Origin: Acetivibrio ethanolgignens
GTDB lineage: Bacteria > Bacillota > Clostridia > Lachnospirales > Lachnospiraceae
Length of the DNA: 64,000 bases
Assembly: GCF_001461035.1 (NCBI RefSeq)
Contig: NZ_LNAM01000175.1
Span: 1-64,000, forward strand
Direction: 5' to 3'
The stretch's first letter is position 1, and the number at the start of each line of letters is the position of its first letter. Of this stretch, positions 7,067 through 15,967 are shown piece after piece. The position numbers were made by a program, and so were the translations under genes. The notes below the pieces were generated by a model. It worked only from the letters and a program-made list of their open reading frames with translations, was not told where the DNA came from and made no database searches.

Positions 7067-9142
7067 CTACGACTTATTTTTATAGTAGGATGCCGACTTA
7101 TCAAACATGCTCCGCAAAGCTGCCTGATTGTTAAGCCCTTTTACACCATCGGTCAGGCGTCTTACAAAGCCCTCCAGCTTCTGCATATACTCCTCTTCTG
7201 TAATCGTGCCCTCTGCCACATAGGTAAGTCCCTTTTCCCAGCTTGCCGTCAGCTCCGGATTTAAAAGAGAGCGTATCGAGGAATTTACCACATGATAGAT
7301 AAGCTCTCCCTGCAGCGTTGGTGTGATAATCTGGGTCTTTTTATTCAGATTCAGATAAGCAATCTTCACCAGCTTATTTAAGATTTCCGCACGGGTCGCA
7401 CTAGTTCCGATACCGCTACCCTTAATCTGGGCTCTAAGCTCCTCATCCTCAATAAGCTGTCCGGCATTTTCCATTGCCAGAATCATCGAGCCGGAGCTGT
7501 AGCGTTTTGGCGGTGAGGTTTCACCCTCCTTAATTTCCAGAGCCTCCATTGTAAGGTGGCTTCCCTTTTTCAGGCTGTTAATCATCTCCAAAAGCAGTGG
7601 ACTCATACCGTTTTCTGCTGTATCACCATTCTCTGCATTTTCTGGATGCTCCACAGCCTCTTCCTGTATTTCTTTACCCTGTCCACCATCTTCCCCTGTT
7701 TTTTTCTTTTTTAAGAAGGAATATTCCGTTACTTTAAGATACCCCTCCTCAGATAGCAGCCGGAAATTTGCGAAAAACCGCTCTTCCTTCCGGTTCAGGG
7801 TAATAGCTGTCTTCTGATAGACTGCCGGTGGATAAAAAATACTTAAAAACCGGCGTACAATCGTCTCATATACCTTTGCTGCCGTCGGCGTCAACCCTTT
7901 AAGAGCTCCGAAGCCTTGTCCGGTAGGAATGATGGCATAATGGTCGGTAATCTGCTTGTCATTCACATATTTGGTCTTTGCAATATTTCTATAGGAGCCG
8001 GAGGAAAGGATTTCCTCTGCATATTCCCTTGCATAGCTATAATTACGAAGTCCACTTATATTCTTATAAATCTCCTTACTGACTGCTGTAGACAACACTC
8101 TTGCATCAGTTCTCGGGTAGGTTACAAGCTTTTTTTCATACAGCTCCTGAGTAATCTTTAGGGTCTCATCCGGGCTGATTTTAAACAGCCGAGAGCAGAC
8201 ATTCTGAAGCTCTGCCAGATTAAACAAAAGAGGCGGCTGTTTATTCTCTTTTTTCCTCTCTATCCTTTCAACCAACGCTTCCTTTGGTTTTTCCGGCTCA
8301 ATCAGAAAACGAATCAGCTCCTCTGCCGTTTCTCTTTCCCTAAAGCCATTTTCCTTATAAAGAAATGGTGTCTCAAAATATTTTGAGCCTTCTACAGCCT
8401 TCCATTCTGCTAAAAGCGAGGTCTGTCCATTGCCAAAGGTTCCTACTACCCGGTAAAAGGGAGTTTTTACAAAATCACGGATTTCCTGTTCCCGCCGTAC
8501 TACCATGCCGAGAACACAGGTCATAACACGGCCGACAGAAATCGAAGACCACTTTTTGTTATTCAGGTATCCATTTACGTTCTGACCGTATTTCAAAGAA
8601 AGCACCCGGGAAAAATTAATTCCCATCAGATAATCCTCTTTTGCACGCAAATAAGCCGCCGATGACAAATTGTCATAGGCAGATAGGGGTTTTGCCTCTT
8701 TAATGCCTCGAAGGATTTCTTCTTCCGTCTGGGAATCAATCCAAACCCGGCGTTTTTCCTTGGTATCCTTTACACCTGCCATCTCATCTACCAGGCGGTA
8801 TATGTATTCTCCTTCTCTTCCCGAGTCGGTACAGACATAAATCGTACTGACATCCTCCCGGTTTAGAAGTCCCTTGACTACATTAAACTGCTTACTGACG
8901 GATGGAATTACCTCATATAAAAACTTCTCCGGTAAAAATGGCAGTGTCTCCAGCGACCATTTTTTATAAACCGAATCATATCTTTCGGGATAGCTCATCG
9001 TAACCAGATGCCCTACGCACCAGGTTACGATAGCCTCATCAGACTCCAGGTAGCCGTCCCGGGGCTTGCCATTGATATGAAGGGCCTTGGCAAACTCCTG
9101 GGCTACACTTGGTTTTTCTGAAATATATAATGCTTTACCCAC
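7067..9142 (-). CDS. topB: DNA topoisomerase III
   Basis: 691 residues, type IA topoisomerase. The TOPRIM domain opens with LYISEKPS and includes TDSGREGE (105-112). The catalytic tyrosine is Tyr342 in TYPRTD. No C-terminal zinc fingers are visible. The TOPRIM acidic motif is DSG rather than the usual DxD. The start is GTG at 9142 with only a weak ribosome site; the gene directly follows a small membrane-protein ORF (3-bp gap), so coupling may help initiation. Length and layout fit the chromosomal or mobile-element TopB group common in Clostridia. Confidence 0.93.
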   Translation of the reverse strand: MGKALYISEKPSVAQEFAKALHINGKPRDGYLESDEAIVTWCVGHLVTMSYPERYDSVYKKWSLETLPFLPEKFLYEVIPSVSKQFNVVKGLLNREDVSTIYVCTDSGREGEYIYRLVDEMAGVKDTKEKRRVWIDSQTEEEILRGIKEAKPLSAYDNLSSAAYLRAKEDYLMGINFSRVLSLKYGQNVNGYLNNKKWSSISVGRVMTCVLGMVVRREQEIRDFVKTPFYRVVGTFGNGQTSLLAEWKAVEGSKYFETPFLYKENGFRERETAEELIRFLIEPEKPKEALVERIERKKENKQPPLLFNLAELQNVCSRLFKISPDETLKITQELYEKKLVTYPRTDARVLSTAVSKEIYKNISGLRNYSYAREYAEEILSSGSYRNIAKTKYVNDKQITDHYAIIPTGQGFGALKGLTPTAAKVYETIVRRFLSIFYPPAVYQKTAITLNRKEERFFANFRLLSEEGYLKVTEYSFLKKKKTGEDGGQGKEIQEEAVEHPENAENGDTAENGMSPLLLEMINSLKKGSHLTMEALEIKEGETSPPKRYSSGSMILAMENAGQLIEDEELRAQIKGSGIGTSATRAEILNKLVKIAYLNLNKKTQIITPTLQGELIYHVVNSSIRSLLNPELTASWEKGLTYVAEGTITEEEYMQKLEGFVRRLTDGVKGLNNQAALRSMFDKSASYYKNKS

Positions 9143-9145
9143 GGG

Positions 9146-9322
9146 TTAGATATCCTTATTCTCTAGTTCCAGCGATTTTACCCATGCCCTTGTTCCAAAA
9201 ATAATGCCGACAATCACAATACCTGCCAGTGCACAGTATTTAACAATTTTTGCGACATCCACCTTTACTTCTACTCTTACTGCCTCCTCCGGAAGCGCTT
9301 TTTTATTTCTAAGACAACTCAC
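9146..9322 (-). CDS. Small single-pass membrane protein (58 aa)
   Basis: GTG start with GAAAGGAG 8 bases upstream, 58 codons. A polar N-terminus (SCLRNKKALPEEAVRVEVKV) is followed by one membrane helix around 29-44 (CALAGIVIVGIIFGT) and a charged tail. It lies between the LUD gene (17-bp gap) and topB (3-bp gap) and looks co-transcribed with both. I do not recognise a family. The ribosome site, helix and tight spacing support a real gene. Confidence 0.65.
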   Translation of the reverse strand: MSCLRNKKALPEEAVRVEVKVDVAKIVKYCALAGIVIVGIIFGTRAWVKSLELENKDI

Positions 9323-9339
9323 TTTACATTCTCCTTTCG

Positions 9340-9999
9340 TTAAAATCCAAGCTCTTCTCCTACTAAAATCACCTTAATACGGTTTGGTATCCTGGAACGT
9401 CTTGTTACTACAATCTGACAGCACATACAATCCTCTGCCAGACAGTTGCCACAGCGTCCGATTTTGCCACAAGGGGTATTTGTCTCCAAACGTACTGCAT
9501 TTGCCGGAGCCGCCACATTTCTGGCTCTCTTTACACCGCTTTCCACATCCGGCACGATTTTATTCATGCCGGCAACGATAATTACGTTTTCCGGTCCGTG
9601 GCACAGGCAGGATACACGGTTGCTGGCTCCGTCTACATTGACAAGCTCTCCCTCCAGAGTAATCGCGTTGGAGCTCATAAAGAAGTAATCCGCTGTAACA
9701 ATTTTTCCATACAGCTGCCTCTTTTCCTCTGGTGTCTTTGCAGAAGCTCTGTCATAGACCACATAATCTGAAGACTTAAGCTCATCCAAAAGTCCAATTT
9801 CCGAAAGCGTTGCAGAGCCTCCCCAGGTAACAGAACAGCCCGGAGTCAAAAAACGCTTTGCCATTTCCTTAGCTTCTTCCTTTGTATTACAATAATAACC
9901 CTCAATTCCCCGCAGATTAAACTTCTCAATCAAGGTATCTGCAAGATTCTCATAAGCCTGCTGCTTTGGTAACATAACCATTCTCCCTTCTGTATCCAT
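9340..9999 (-). CDS. LUD-domain protein (lactate utilization LutC/YkgG-like)
   Basis: 219 residues matching the LUD (DUF162) fold, with KEEAKEMAKRFLTPGCSVTWGG near the N-terminus and a C-terminal cysteine cluster (CGKIGRCGNCLAEDCMCC, about 177-194). It stands alone rather than beside lutA/lutB, so a role in lactate oxidation is not shown. The annotated ATG at 9999 has GAAGGGA in front. An alternative ATG six codons in also has AGAAGGGAG before it, so the start is uncertain by a few residues. Confidence 0.82.
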   Translation of the reverse strand: MDTEGRMVMLPKQQAYENLADTLIEKFNLRGIEGYYCNTKEEAKEMAKRFLTPGCSVTWGGSATLSEIGLLDELKSSDYVVYDRASAKTPEEKRQLYGKIVTADYFFMSSNAITLEGELVNVDGASNRVSCLCHGPENVIIVAGMNKIVPDVESGVKRARNVAAPANAVRLETNTPCGKIGRCGNCLAEDCMCCQIVVTRRSRIPNRIKVILVGEELGF

Positions 10000-10103
10000 A
10001 GTATCCCTTCTTATTATACCAATTTACTGGCATAACGGCTAGCCCCAAATACAGAAAATCACTATTTTTTTATTGACAAAGTTCAAAACATTTTTTTGAA
10101 TTT

Positions 10104-10640
10104 CTGTATTTTTACTTCACAAGCCTCCTTTACCGAGCATCTTTTTATATAGAATTCTTATTCGATAAGTTTGTAAAAATCCTGTGTATCAGCAGAATGA
10201 ATTCAGAGGCTTCGTTCGAGTAAAAACCGAGAATTTTAAAAAATCGTTTCTAAAAAATGTTTCCTGTCTCTTTCACGAGAGAACCACCCATGGGAGACTG
10301 TATATCAGATGAAAACAAGCCGAAAACTTTTTAGCCGCTCTAGACAGGCTTTTTCATAAAGTCCCGATAAAACCGCAGTAATTGCAACTCGGTATGTTCT
10401 ATAAAAGAAGGATAGAACATACCTCAGACATACAATTACTGCGGTTAGGTTTTATTCAAAAGCCTGTAAGAGCGGCACAAAAGTTTGCGAAGCTTGTGTT
10501 CAACCTGATATACAGCCCCATGGGTTGTCCTATCGTTGAAAAAACAGGAATCAAAGCATCTTTAGAAACGATTTTCCTAAAATTCCGGTTTTTGCGAGCG
10601 AAAGCGATGAATTTATTCTGCTGATACACAGGATAGTTGT
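10104..10640. repeat. Large imperfect inverted repeat (two MITE-like arms around a perfect hairpin)
   Basis: The left arm (10104-10370) and right arm (10447-10640) are diverged inverted copies of one about 190-260-bp sequence. A third, better-preserved copy with clean terminal repeats is at 31332-31603. The centre, 10371-10446, is a near-perfect hairpin: AACCGCAGTAATTG pairs with CAATTACTGCGGTT (14 of 14), and inside it GGTATGTTCTAT pairs with ATAGAACATACC (12 of 12). The right arm stops just before the pheA promoter. The 80-codon plus-strand ORF in the right arm is a by-product. This repeat accounts for nearly all of the 10000-10646 gap. Confidence 0.8.
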
Positions 10641-10646
10641 TTTTTC

Positions 10647-10675
10647 TTGCCACCGGAAAACACATAGGATATAAT
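10647..10675 (+). promoter_or_regulatory. SigA-type promoter of pheA
   Basis: TTGCCA (10647-10652), a 17-bp spacer and TATAAT (10670-10675). Initiation near 10682 rules out translation from the earlier in-frame ATG at 10637. The leader is about 27 nt, too short for a T-box or attenuator. Confidence 0.75.
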
Positions 10676-10708
10676 AATTTTAAACTATACTACAGGAGGA
10701 TGCTTACT

Positions 10709-11845
10709 TTGCTTGATTTATCTAAAATCCGTGAAAATATAGATGAAATTGATACGCAGATGGTTGAGCTTTTTGAAAAGCGGATGGCTCTTACCAAAGA
10801 GGTAGCTGAATACAAAATGCAGACAGGCAAGGCTGTTCTTGATAAGGAAAGGGAAGCCCAGAAGCTTAATGCCCTCTCCTCCTTAGTTAAAGAGCCTTAT
10901 AATACCTATCCAGTTCAGGAGCTTTTTACCCAGATTATGTCCATGAGCCGCAAGTATCAGTACAGCCTGATAAAAAATTATACTGAGGAGCTTTCCTTTG
11001 AAAGACTCTCCTCTCTTCCTTTCAATTCAGAAACAAGGGTCGTATTTTTTGGAGAAACGGGTTCTTATTCCGAACAGGCTATGGAGGAATATTTCGGAAC
11101 TGAGGTTACACACTTCTCCGGCAAAACCTTTAAAGAGGTTATGACGGCTGTACATACCGGTGCCGCCGATTATGGTGTTCTCCCGATTGAGAACTCTTCT
11201 ACCGGAGGGGTATTGGATATGTATGATCTGCTGGTGCAATATGACAACTATATTCTAAGTGAGCATATTGTTCCGATTCGTCATGCACTCCTTGGTCTTC
11301 CCGGTGCCAGTCTTTCTGACATCCGCACCGTATATTCCCATCCCCAGGGTATTATGCAGTGCTCTGCTTTTTTAGAAGCACATCCTGAGATTACACCAGT
11401 AGAATACTTAAGCACTGCTTTGGGAGCTAAACGGGTACTGGAGAAGGGCAAAAAGGAAAATGCGGCCATCGCAAGTCTCCGGGCTGCCGACTGTTACGGA
11501 CTTTCTGTCCTTCAGGAGTGTTTAAATCGTGAAAGTACGAATTCGACCCGCTTTATCATCATTGGAAGCAAAAAGGCCTATTTGGAAAATGCCAGTAAGG
11601 TAAGTCTGTGCTTTGAGCTTCCACACGAAAGCGGAACTCTTTATAATATGCTTTCCCATTTTATTTATAATAACCTGAATATGACGAAAATCGAATCCCG
11701 CCCTATCTCAGGACGTCCATGGGAATACCGCTTCTTTGTGGATGTCGAGGGTAATCTTGCCGATGCAGGCATGAAAAATGCGATTACCGGTATTCAGGCA
11801 GAGGCAGAAAGCCTCAAAATTTTAGGAAACTTTACAACAATTTAA
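10709..11845 (+). CDS. pheA: Bifunctional chorismate mutase / prephenate dehydratase
   Basis: Converts chorismate to prephenate and on to phenylpyruvate in phenylalanine synthesis. An AroQ-type chorismate mutase (about 1-85, LDLSKIRENIDEIDTQMVEL) is followed by the prephenate dehydratase domain (VVFFGETGSYSEQAM, STGGVLDMYDLL). A C-terminal ACT domain carries the ESRP phenylalanine-binding motif (KIESRPISGRPWEYRFF). The start is taken as TTG at 10709, 9 bases after AGGAGG. ATG at 10700 touches the ribosome site and ATG at 10637 precedes the promoter. About 378 residues, normal for the fusion. Feedback inhibition by Phe is expected from the ACT domain. Confidence 0.93.
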   Translation: MLDLSKIRENIDEIDTQMVELFEKRMALTKEVAEYKMQTGKAVLDKEREAQKLNALSSLVKEPYNTYPVQELFTQIMSMSRKYQYSLIKNYTEELSFERLSSLPFNSETRVVFFGETGSYSEQAMEEYFGTEVTHFSGKTFKEVMTAVHTGAADYGVLPIENSSTGGVLDMYDLLVQYDNYILSEHIVPIRHALLGLPGASLSDIRTVYSHPQGIMQCSAFLEAHPEITPVEYLSTALGAKRVLEKGKKENAAIASLRAADCYGLSVLQECLNRESTNSTRFIIIGSKKAYLENASKVSLCFELPHESGTLYNMLSHFIYNNLNMTKIESRPISGRPWEYRFFVDVEGNLADAGMKNAITGIQAEAESLKILGNFTTI

Positions 11846-11858
11846 GGAGGGATTACTG

Positions 11859-12878
11859 ATGAGAAAATGGATTATTACAGTTATCGTGTTTCTAGTTATA
11901 GGCGGCGGCTTTGGTACCTTTGCCTATCTGAACACCCGCACAGTGTGGAATAGCGAAGGTTCCTCCGGGAATTTTCCAGGGAATTTAAATAATGAGGGCT
12001 TATTTTGTGAAGACGGAGATACCATCTACTTTTCCAATCCAAAGGATGATGGTGCTTTATATTCCATGAACCAGGAGGGAAAGGAATTTAAAAAAATACA
12101 TGCGGATAAGGTTTCTTCTATTAATGTAACCGGCGAATACATTGTTTATGTCCGTGATAATCACAACCGGGCTAAAAATGCCGGCAACTTCTTCAGCTTT
12201 AACAATGTCGGTATCTACCGCATCCGCAAAAAGAACAGTGGTGATATCAAGCAGCTTTATAATGACCCTGCCGGAGTTGCCAGTCTGTATGGCAACTATA
12301 TCTACTATCAGCACTATAATACAGAAACAAATCTGGAATTTTATAAGGTGAAGCTGGATGGCTCTGAGGAGGAAAAGCTTAGTGCTGAGCCGATTCTTCC
12401 AGGCTCTTACGAAGGTGGATACCTGTACTACAATGGAGTGAAAAAGGATCATGACATCCATACCCTGAACCTTAGCAATAACCAGGTGTCTGATATTGCC
12501 TTTGGCAACTACTTTTCCATTCTAGCTCAGGGCGGCTCCATCTACTATCTGGATTTGGCACAAAATTATGCCATCGGTCGAATGGACACAGACGGCTCCA
12601 ATCCGGAGCTTTTAGTAAGGGATCGCTGTTCCTTTTTTAACCTGAGTCCTGACAACCGCTACCTGTATTACCAGATTGATGGTATAGACCATAACCGTCT
12701 GTGCCAGCTGGATTTGGTCACGATGGAAGAAAAAATAATCCTGGAGGGTGATTTCTGTAAGCTCAATGTAACCTCCAGATATCTGTTCTTCCAGGATTTC
12801 CACTTGGAACAGTGGTATCAGTATACACCATCCACGAGTACCCTGAAGCCCTTTAGCCCGCCAGTATTGGTAAAATAG
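11859..12878 (+). CDS. DUF5050-type membrane-anchored beta-propeller protein
   Basis: 339 residues. An N-terminal membrane anchor (IITVIVFLVIGGGFGTFAYL) is followed by repeated blades of the type GDTIYFSNPKDDGALYSMN, GEYIVYVRDN and GNYIYYQHY, giving an extracellular propeller as in DUF5050/PQQ-like proteins. AAGGAGG precedes the ATG, 13 bp after pheA, so the two are probably co-transcribed. Function is unknown. Its stop is only 2 bp from the convergent folBK stop, with no terminator visible between them. Confidence 0.75.
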   Translation: MRKWIITVIVFLVIGGGFGTFAYLNTRTVWNSEGSSGNFPGNLNNEGLFCEDGDTIYFSNPKDDGALYSMNQEGKEFKKIHADKVSSINVTGEYIVYVRDNHNRAKNAGNFFSFNNVGIYRIRKKNSGDIKQLYNDPAGVASLYGNYIYYQHYNTETNLEFYKVKLDGSEEEKLSAEPILPGSYEGGYLYYNGVKKDHDIHTLNLSNNQVSDIAFGNYFSILAQGGSIYYLDLAQNYAIGRMDTDGSNPELLVRDRCSFFNLSPDNRYLYYQIDGIDHNRLCQLDLVTMEEKIILEGDFCKLNVTSRYLFFQDFHLEQWYQYTPSTSTLKPFSPPVLVK

Positions 12879-12880
12879 TC

Positions 12881-13699
12881 TTATAAACTGTTCCAAAGCT
12901 CATATACTGTTTTTTGTAAAAGAGGATGCTTTGCCTGTGGAGCTATCTGTACCAGTGGCTCCAGGACAAAGCTTCTTTTATGCATTTCTATGTGGGGAAT
13001 CCTTAGATTTTCCTCCCGGATTACCTCTTCCTCATACAAAAGGATATCAATATCCAGAGTTCTCGGTCCCCAGTGAACCGTTCTCTGCCTTCCCAGCTGC
13101 TTTTCAATTTCATTTACCACAGCAAGAAGTTCTTCCGGCTCATACAGAGTGTCAACAGCTACCGCACCATTTAAAAAATCATCCTGCTCTATACCACCAT
13201 AAGGCTCTGTTACGATAAAATCTGATACCTTAAAAAGACGTATCCTTTCATCTGCAGCTAGAAGCTCTAAAGAATCTTTTAAATACTTTTCCTTATCTCC
13301 CATATTGGAGCCAATCCCCAGATAAACCCGGTGCCATCCCCGCTCGATTTCAACAGAAACCGTATCCAGTGGCAATAAAATTGGTGCCCATGGCTTTTTT
13401 ATCTCCAGATGCACTTTTTCAATTCCCTTGTACTTTAATAAAAGCCGTTCTGCCAGCCGCCCTGCCAAGGTCTCTAAAAGCTTAAAGGTATGGTCTCTTG
13501 AAAAGCTTTCTATCTCATGGGCTACCTCGGCATAGCTGATAGAATCCTCCATCGCATCGCTTTTACCCGCTTTTTTCGTATCTACATACAGCTCGGCAGA
13601 TACTAAAAACTTCTGCCCCAGAACATTTTCTTCCTTAAAAACTCCGTGCTTTCCATATACCTCTAAATCCTTAATTTTTATCTTATCTTGCTTTTTCAC
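12881..13699 (-). CDS. folBK: FolB-FolK fusion: dihydroneopterin aldolase / HPPK
   Basis: 272 residues. The N-terminal about 118 residues are dihydroneopterin aldolase (HGVFKEENVLGQKF, FKLLETLAGRLAERLL). The rest is 6-hydroxymethyl-7,8-dihydropterin pyrophosphokinase (YLGIGSNMGDKEKYL, WGPRTLDIDILLYEEE). It performs two consecutive steps of dihydrofolate synthesis in the cytoplasm. The start overlaps folP by 17 bp. It is last in the folC-sda-folE-folP-folBK gene row. Confidence 0.93.
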   Translation of the reverse strand: MKKQDKIKIKDLEVYGKHGVFKEENVLGQKFLVSAELYVDTKKAGKSDAMEDSISYAEVAHEIESFSRDHTFKLLETLAGRLAERLLLKYKGIEKVHLEIKKPWAPILLPLDTVSVEIERGWHRVYLGIGSNMGDKEKYLKDSLELLAADERIRLFKVSDFIVTEPYGGIEQDDFLNGAVAVDTLYEPEELLAVVNEIEKQLGRQRTVHWGPRTLDIDILLYEEEVIREENLRIPHIEMHKRSFVLEPLVQIAPQAKHPLLQKTVYELWNSL

Positions 13700-14510
13700 G
13701 CAGTATCGCCTCCGTCATCCGTATCGCCCGCTTATTGGCCTCTACATTGTGTACCCGGACAAAATGACAGCCCTTCATAGCACCAATCACACTGGTCGCC
13801 ATCGTTCCCTCCTCTCGCTCTGTTACAGGAAGGTCAAGGGTCAGCCCAATCATAGACTTTCTGGAGGTTCCTAACAGCACCGGAAGATTAAATTTCAAAA
13901 AGTCCTCCAGATGGTTCATACAAATTAGATTCTGCTCCAGTGTCTTACCAAAGCCAATTCCTGGGTCTACCATCAGCTTATCCTCCGAAATACCTGCTAC
14001 CTTTGCCAGCTCTATGCATTCCGAAAGCTCCGCTAGCACCTCCGGCATAAAAGCACCGTATTCCGTGTTATCCTTATTGTGCATCAGACAGGCAGCCACA
14101 TCAAATTCCTTTACCAGGGCTGCCATTTTACCATCATATTGAAAGCCCCAGATATCATTAACCATATCAGCTCCGGCCTCTAAGGCTGCTCTTGCTACCC
14201 GTGACTTATAGGTATCAATGGATATCGGTATGTCAAACTCTTTTTTCAGAGCCTCAATTACTGGTGCCACTCTTTCTATTTCTTCCCCTTCGGTAATCTT
14301 AACATGCCCCGGACGGGTGGATTCACCGCCAATATCGATAATATCTGCTCCCTGGGAAATCATCTCCCCGGCATGATAAAGAGCCTTATCCATCTGGTTA
14401 AAGCTGCCTCCGTCGGAAAAAGAATCTGGCGTCACGTTTAAAATTCCCATCAGATAAATTCTCTCTCCAATTGGAAAGCTCTTTCCACCGATTATCATAT
14501 TTTTTATCAT
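13683..14510 (-). CDS. folP: Dihydropteroate synthase
   Basis: Condenses the pterin pyrophosphate with p-aminobenzoate. Signature motifs are MGILNVTPDSFSDGG, DIGGESTRPGH, DPGIGFGKT and GTSRKSMIG. The frame starts at 14519, but that ATG is 1 base from AGGAGG. The ATG at 14510 has 10-base spacing and is preferred, giving 275 residues; a TTG at 14516 is also possible. It overlaps folBK and follows folE by a short gap. Confidence 0.93.
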   Translation of the reverse strand: MIKNMIIGGKSFPIGERIYLMGILNVTPDSFSDGGSFNQMDKALYHAGEMISQGADIIDIGGESTRPGHVKITEGEEIERVAPVIEALKKEFDIPISIDTYKSRVARAALEAGADMVNDIWGFQYDGKMAALVKEFDVAACLMHNKDNTEYGAFMPEVLAELSECIELAKVAGISEDKLMVDPGIGFGKTLEQNLICMNHLEDFLKFNLPVLLGTSRKSMIGLTLDLPVTEREEGTMATSVIGAMKGCHFVRVHNVEANKRAIRMTEAILREKAR

Positions 14511-14526
14511 ATCCAACATTCCTCCT

Positions 14527-15084
14527 CTAGTCTCTTATCAACTGAAAAAAACTGTCTCTTAATTCTCTGTCCGTTTCAAAAGCACCCTTTGCAACAAAGC
14601 TCACCGTGCGGCTTCCTGGCTTCTTAATGCCCCGCATTGTCATACACATATGCTCTGCCTCTGTATATACCATAACACCCTTTGGCATCAGATTTTTCAT
14701 AATGTCTTCTGCAATCTGGGCTGTCATCTGTTCCTGAAGCTGTGCCCGCCTTGCGTAGACCTCAACCGTTCTGGCAAGCTTACTTAAGCCCACGACTTTC
14801 CCATCCGGCACATAAGCTATATGTACCTTTCCATAGAAGGGCAGAAAATGATGCTCGCACACTGAATAAAAGGTAATATCCTTCTCCAGTACCATTTCAT
14901 TATTTTCTGCGGTAAAGGTTTTAGAAAGATGCTCGGAAGCATCCTGTCTGATTCCTTCAAAAAGCTCATGGCACATAGCACTGATTCTTCCCGGTGTTTC
15001 CTTTAAGCCTTCCCTTTCCGGATTTTCCCCAATTCCTTCTAAAAATAGCCGTACTGCTTCTTCAATCTTCTTTTCATCTATCAT
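14527..15084 (-). CDS. folE: GTP cyclohydrolase I
   Basis: 185 residues. It converts GTP to dihydroneopterin triphosphate, the first step of folate synthesis. Zinc ligands lie in YSVCEHHFLPF and in EAEHMCMTMRG. The frame extends to 15156 with an Arg-rich lead that overlaps sdaAA. The ATG at 15084 with AAAGGA upstream gives a normal length and a 7-bp gap from sdaAA, so it is chosen. Confidence 0.93.
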   Translation of the reverse strand: MIDEKKIEEAVRLFLEGIGENPEREGLKETPGRISAMCHELFEGIRQDASEHLSKTFTAENNEMVLEKDITFYSVCEHHFLPFYGKVHIAYVPDGKVVGLSKLARTVEVYARRAQLQEQMTAQIAEDIMKNLMPKGVMVYTEAEHMCMTMRGIKKPGSRTVSFVAKGAFETDRELRDSFFQLIRD

Positions 15085-15091
15085 GGGCGTT

Positions 15092-15967
15092 TCATTCCTT
15101 TCCAAAAATCTCTGCCGCAATCGCCTGCCCCGTCTTCGTCTTCGCAATACCTCCAAGGGCAGTTTCCTTTAGCTGGTATGGAAGAAGCTTTCCTACACGG
15201 TACATGGCATCCACTACCTCATCCGGCGGTATAATACTTTTCATCCCTGCCAGAATCAGGTCAGCACTTAAAAGGGCATTGACTGCCTGGGAAGCATTTC
15301 TCTGGGCACATGGCACCTGTACCAGCCCTGCTACCGGATCGCATACCAGTCCCATACAGTTCATCAGAGAAATCGCCACACTGTCAGCTATCATCTCATC
15401 GGTACCACCCTTTAAATATACAGCCGCCGCTGCTGCCATCGCAGCTGCCACTCCGCACTCTGCCTGACAGCCGCCCTCAGCCCCGGCTACTGTCGCATTT
15501 TTCATAATCACAGCTCCGATACCAGAAGCAATCAAAAGTCCCTCCAGAACCTTTTTTCTCGGAAACTCCTCCTTTTCTTCCAGAGAAATGAGGACAGCCG
15601 GAAGGATTCCGCAGGCTCCTGCTGTCGGAGCCGCACAAATCTTACCCATGGAGGCATTCACCTCACTGCAGGAAAGAGCCCGTGCCATCACGATATTAAG
15701 GAAATCCCCACAGAGGGTATCTCCTTTTTTTGCATATTCATACTGAGGCTTTGTAATACCGGTAATCAAAGAACCAACCGTCTTTCTCTCTGCGGTAAGA
15801 GCCTTCGTAGCAGCCTCCTCCATAACCTGATACCGTCTGTTAAGGCGTTCTAACACTTCCGCCTCGTTGCTTTCTGAAAGCCTTACTTCATTATCCAGAA
15901 TAATCTGATACAGCGGCTTATTTTCCTCTTTTGCAAGCCTTAGCATATCCTCTATGGAATTATACAT
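15092..15967 (-). CDS. sdaAA: L-serine dehydratase, iron-sulfur alpha subunit
   Basis: 291 residues. Together with the beta subunit it deaminates L-serine to pyruvate and ammonia using a 4Fe-4S cluster. Cluster cysteines are expected in CAAPTAGACGI, NCMGLVCDPVAG and VPCAQRNASQA. The start overlaps the sdaAB stop by 8 bp. Placement between folC and folE in one gene row is unusual and may link serine use to one-carbon supply (inference). Confidence 0.93.
   Translation of the reverse strand: MYNSIEDMLRLAKEENKPLYQIILDNEVRLSESNEAEVLERLNRRYQVMEEAATKALTAERKTVGSLITGITKPQYEYAKKGDTLCGDFLNIVMARALSCSEVNASMGKICAAPTAGACGILPAVLISLEEKEEFPRKKVLEGLLIASGIGAVIMKNATVAGAEGGCQAECGVAAAMAAAAAVYLKGGTDEMIADSVAISLMNCMGLVCDPVAGLVQVPCAQRNASQAVNALLSADLILAGMKSIIPPDEVVDAMYRVGKLLPYQLKETALGGIAKTKTGQAIAAEIFGKE

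Noticed and set aside
10382-10624. 80-codon plus-strand ORF sharing a peptide with a minus-strand ORF at 31418-31678
   Set aside because: Both lie inside copies of the same non-coding repeat, without ribosome sites; the similarity is repeat DNA read as protein.
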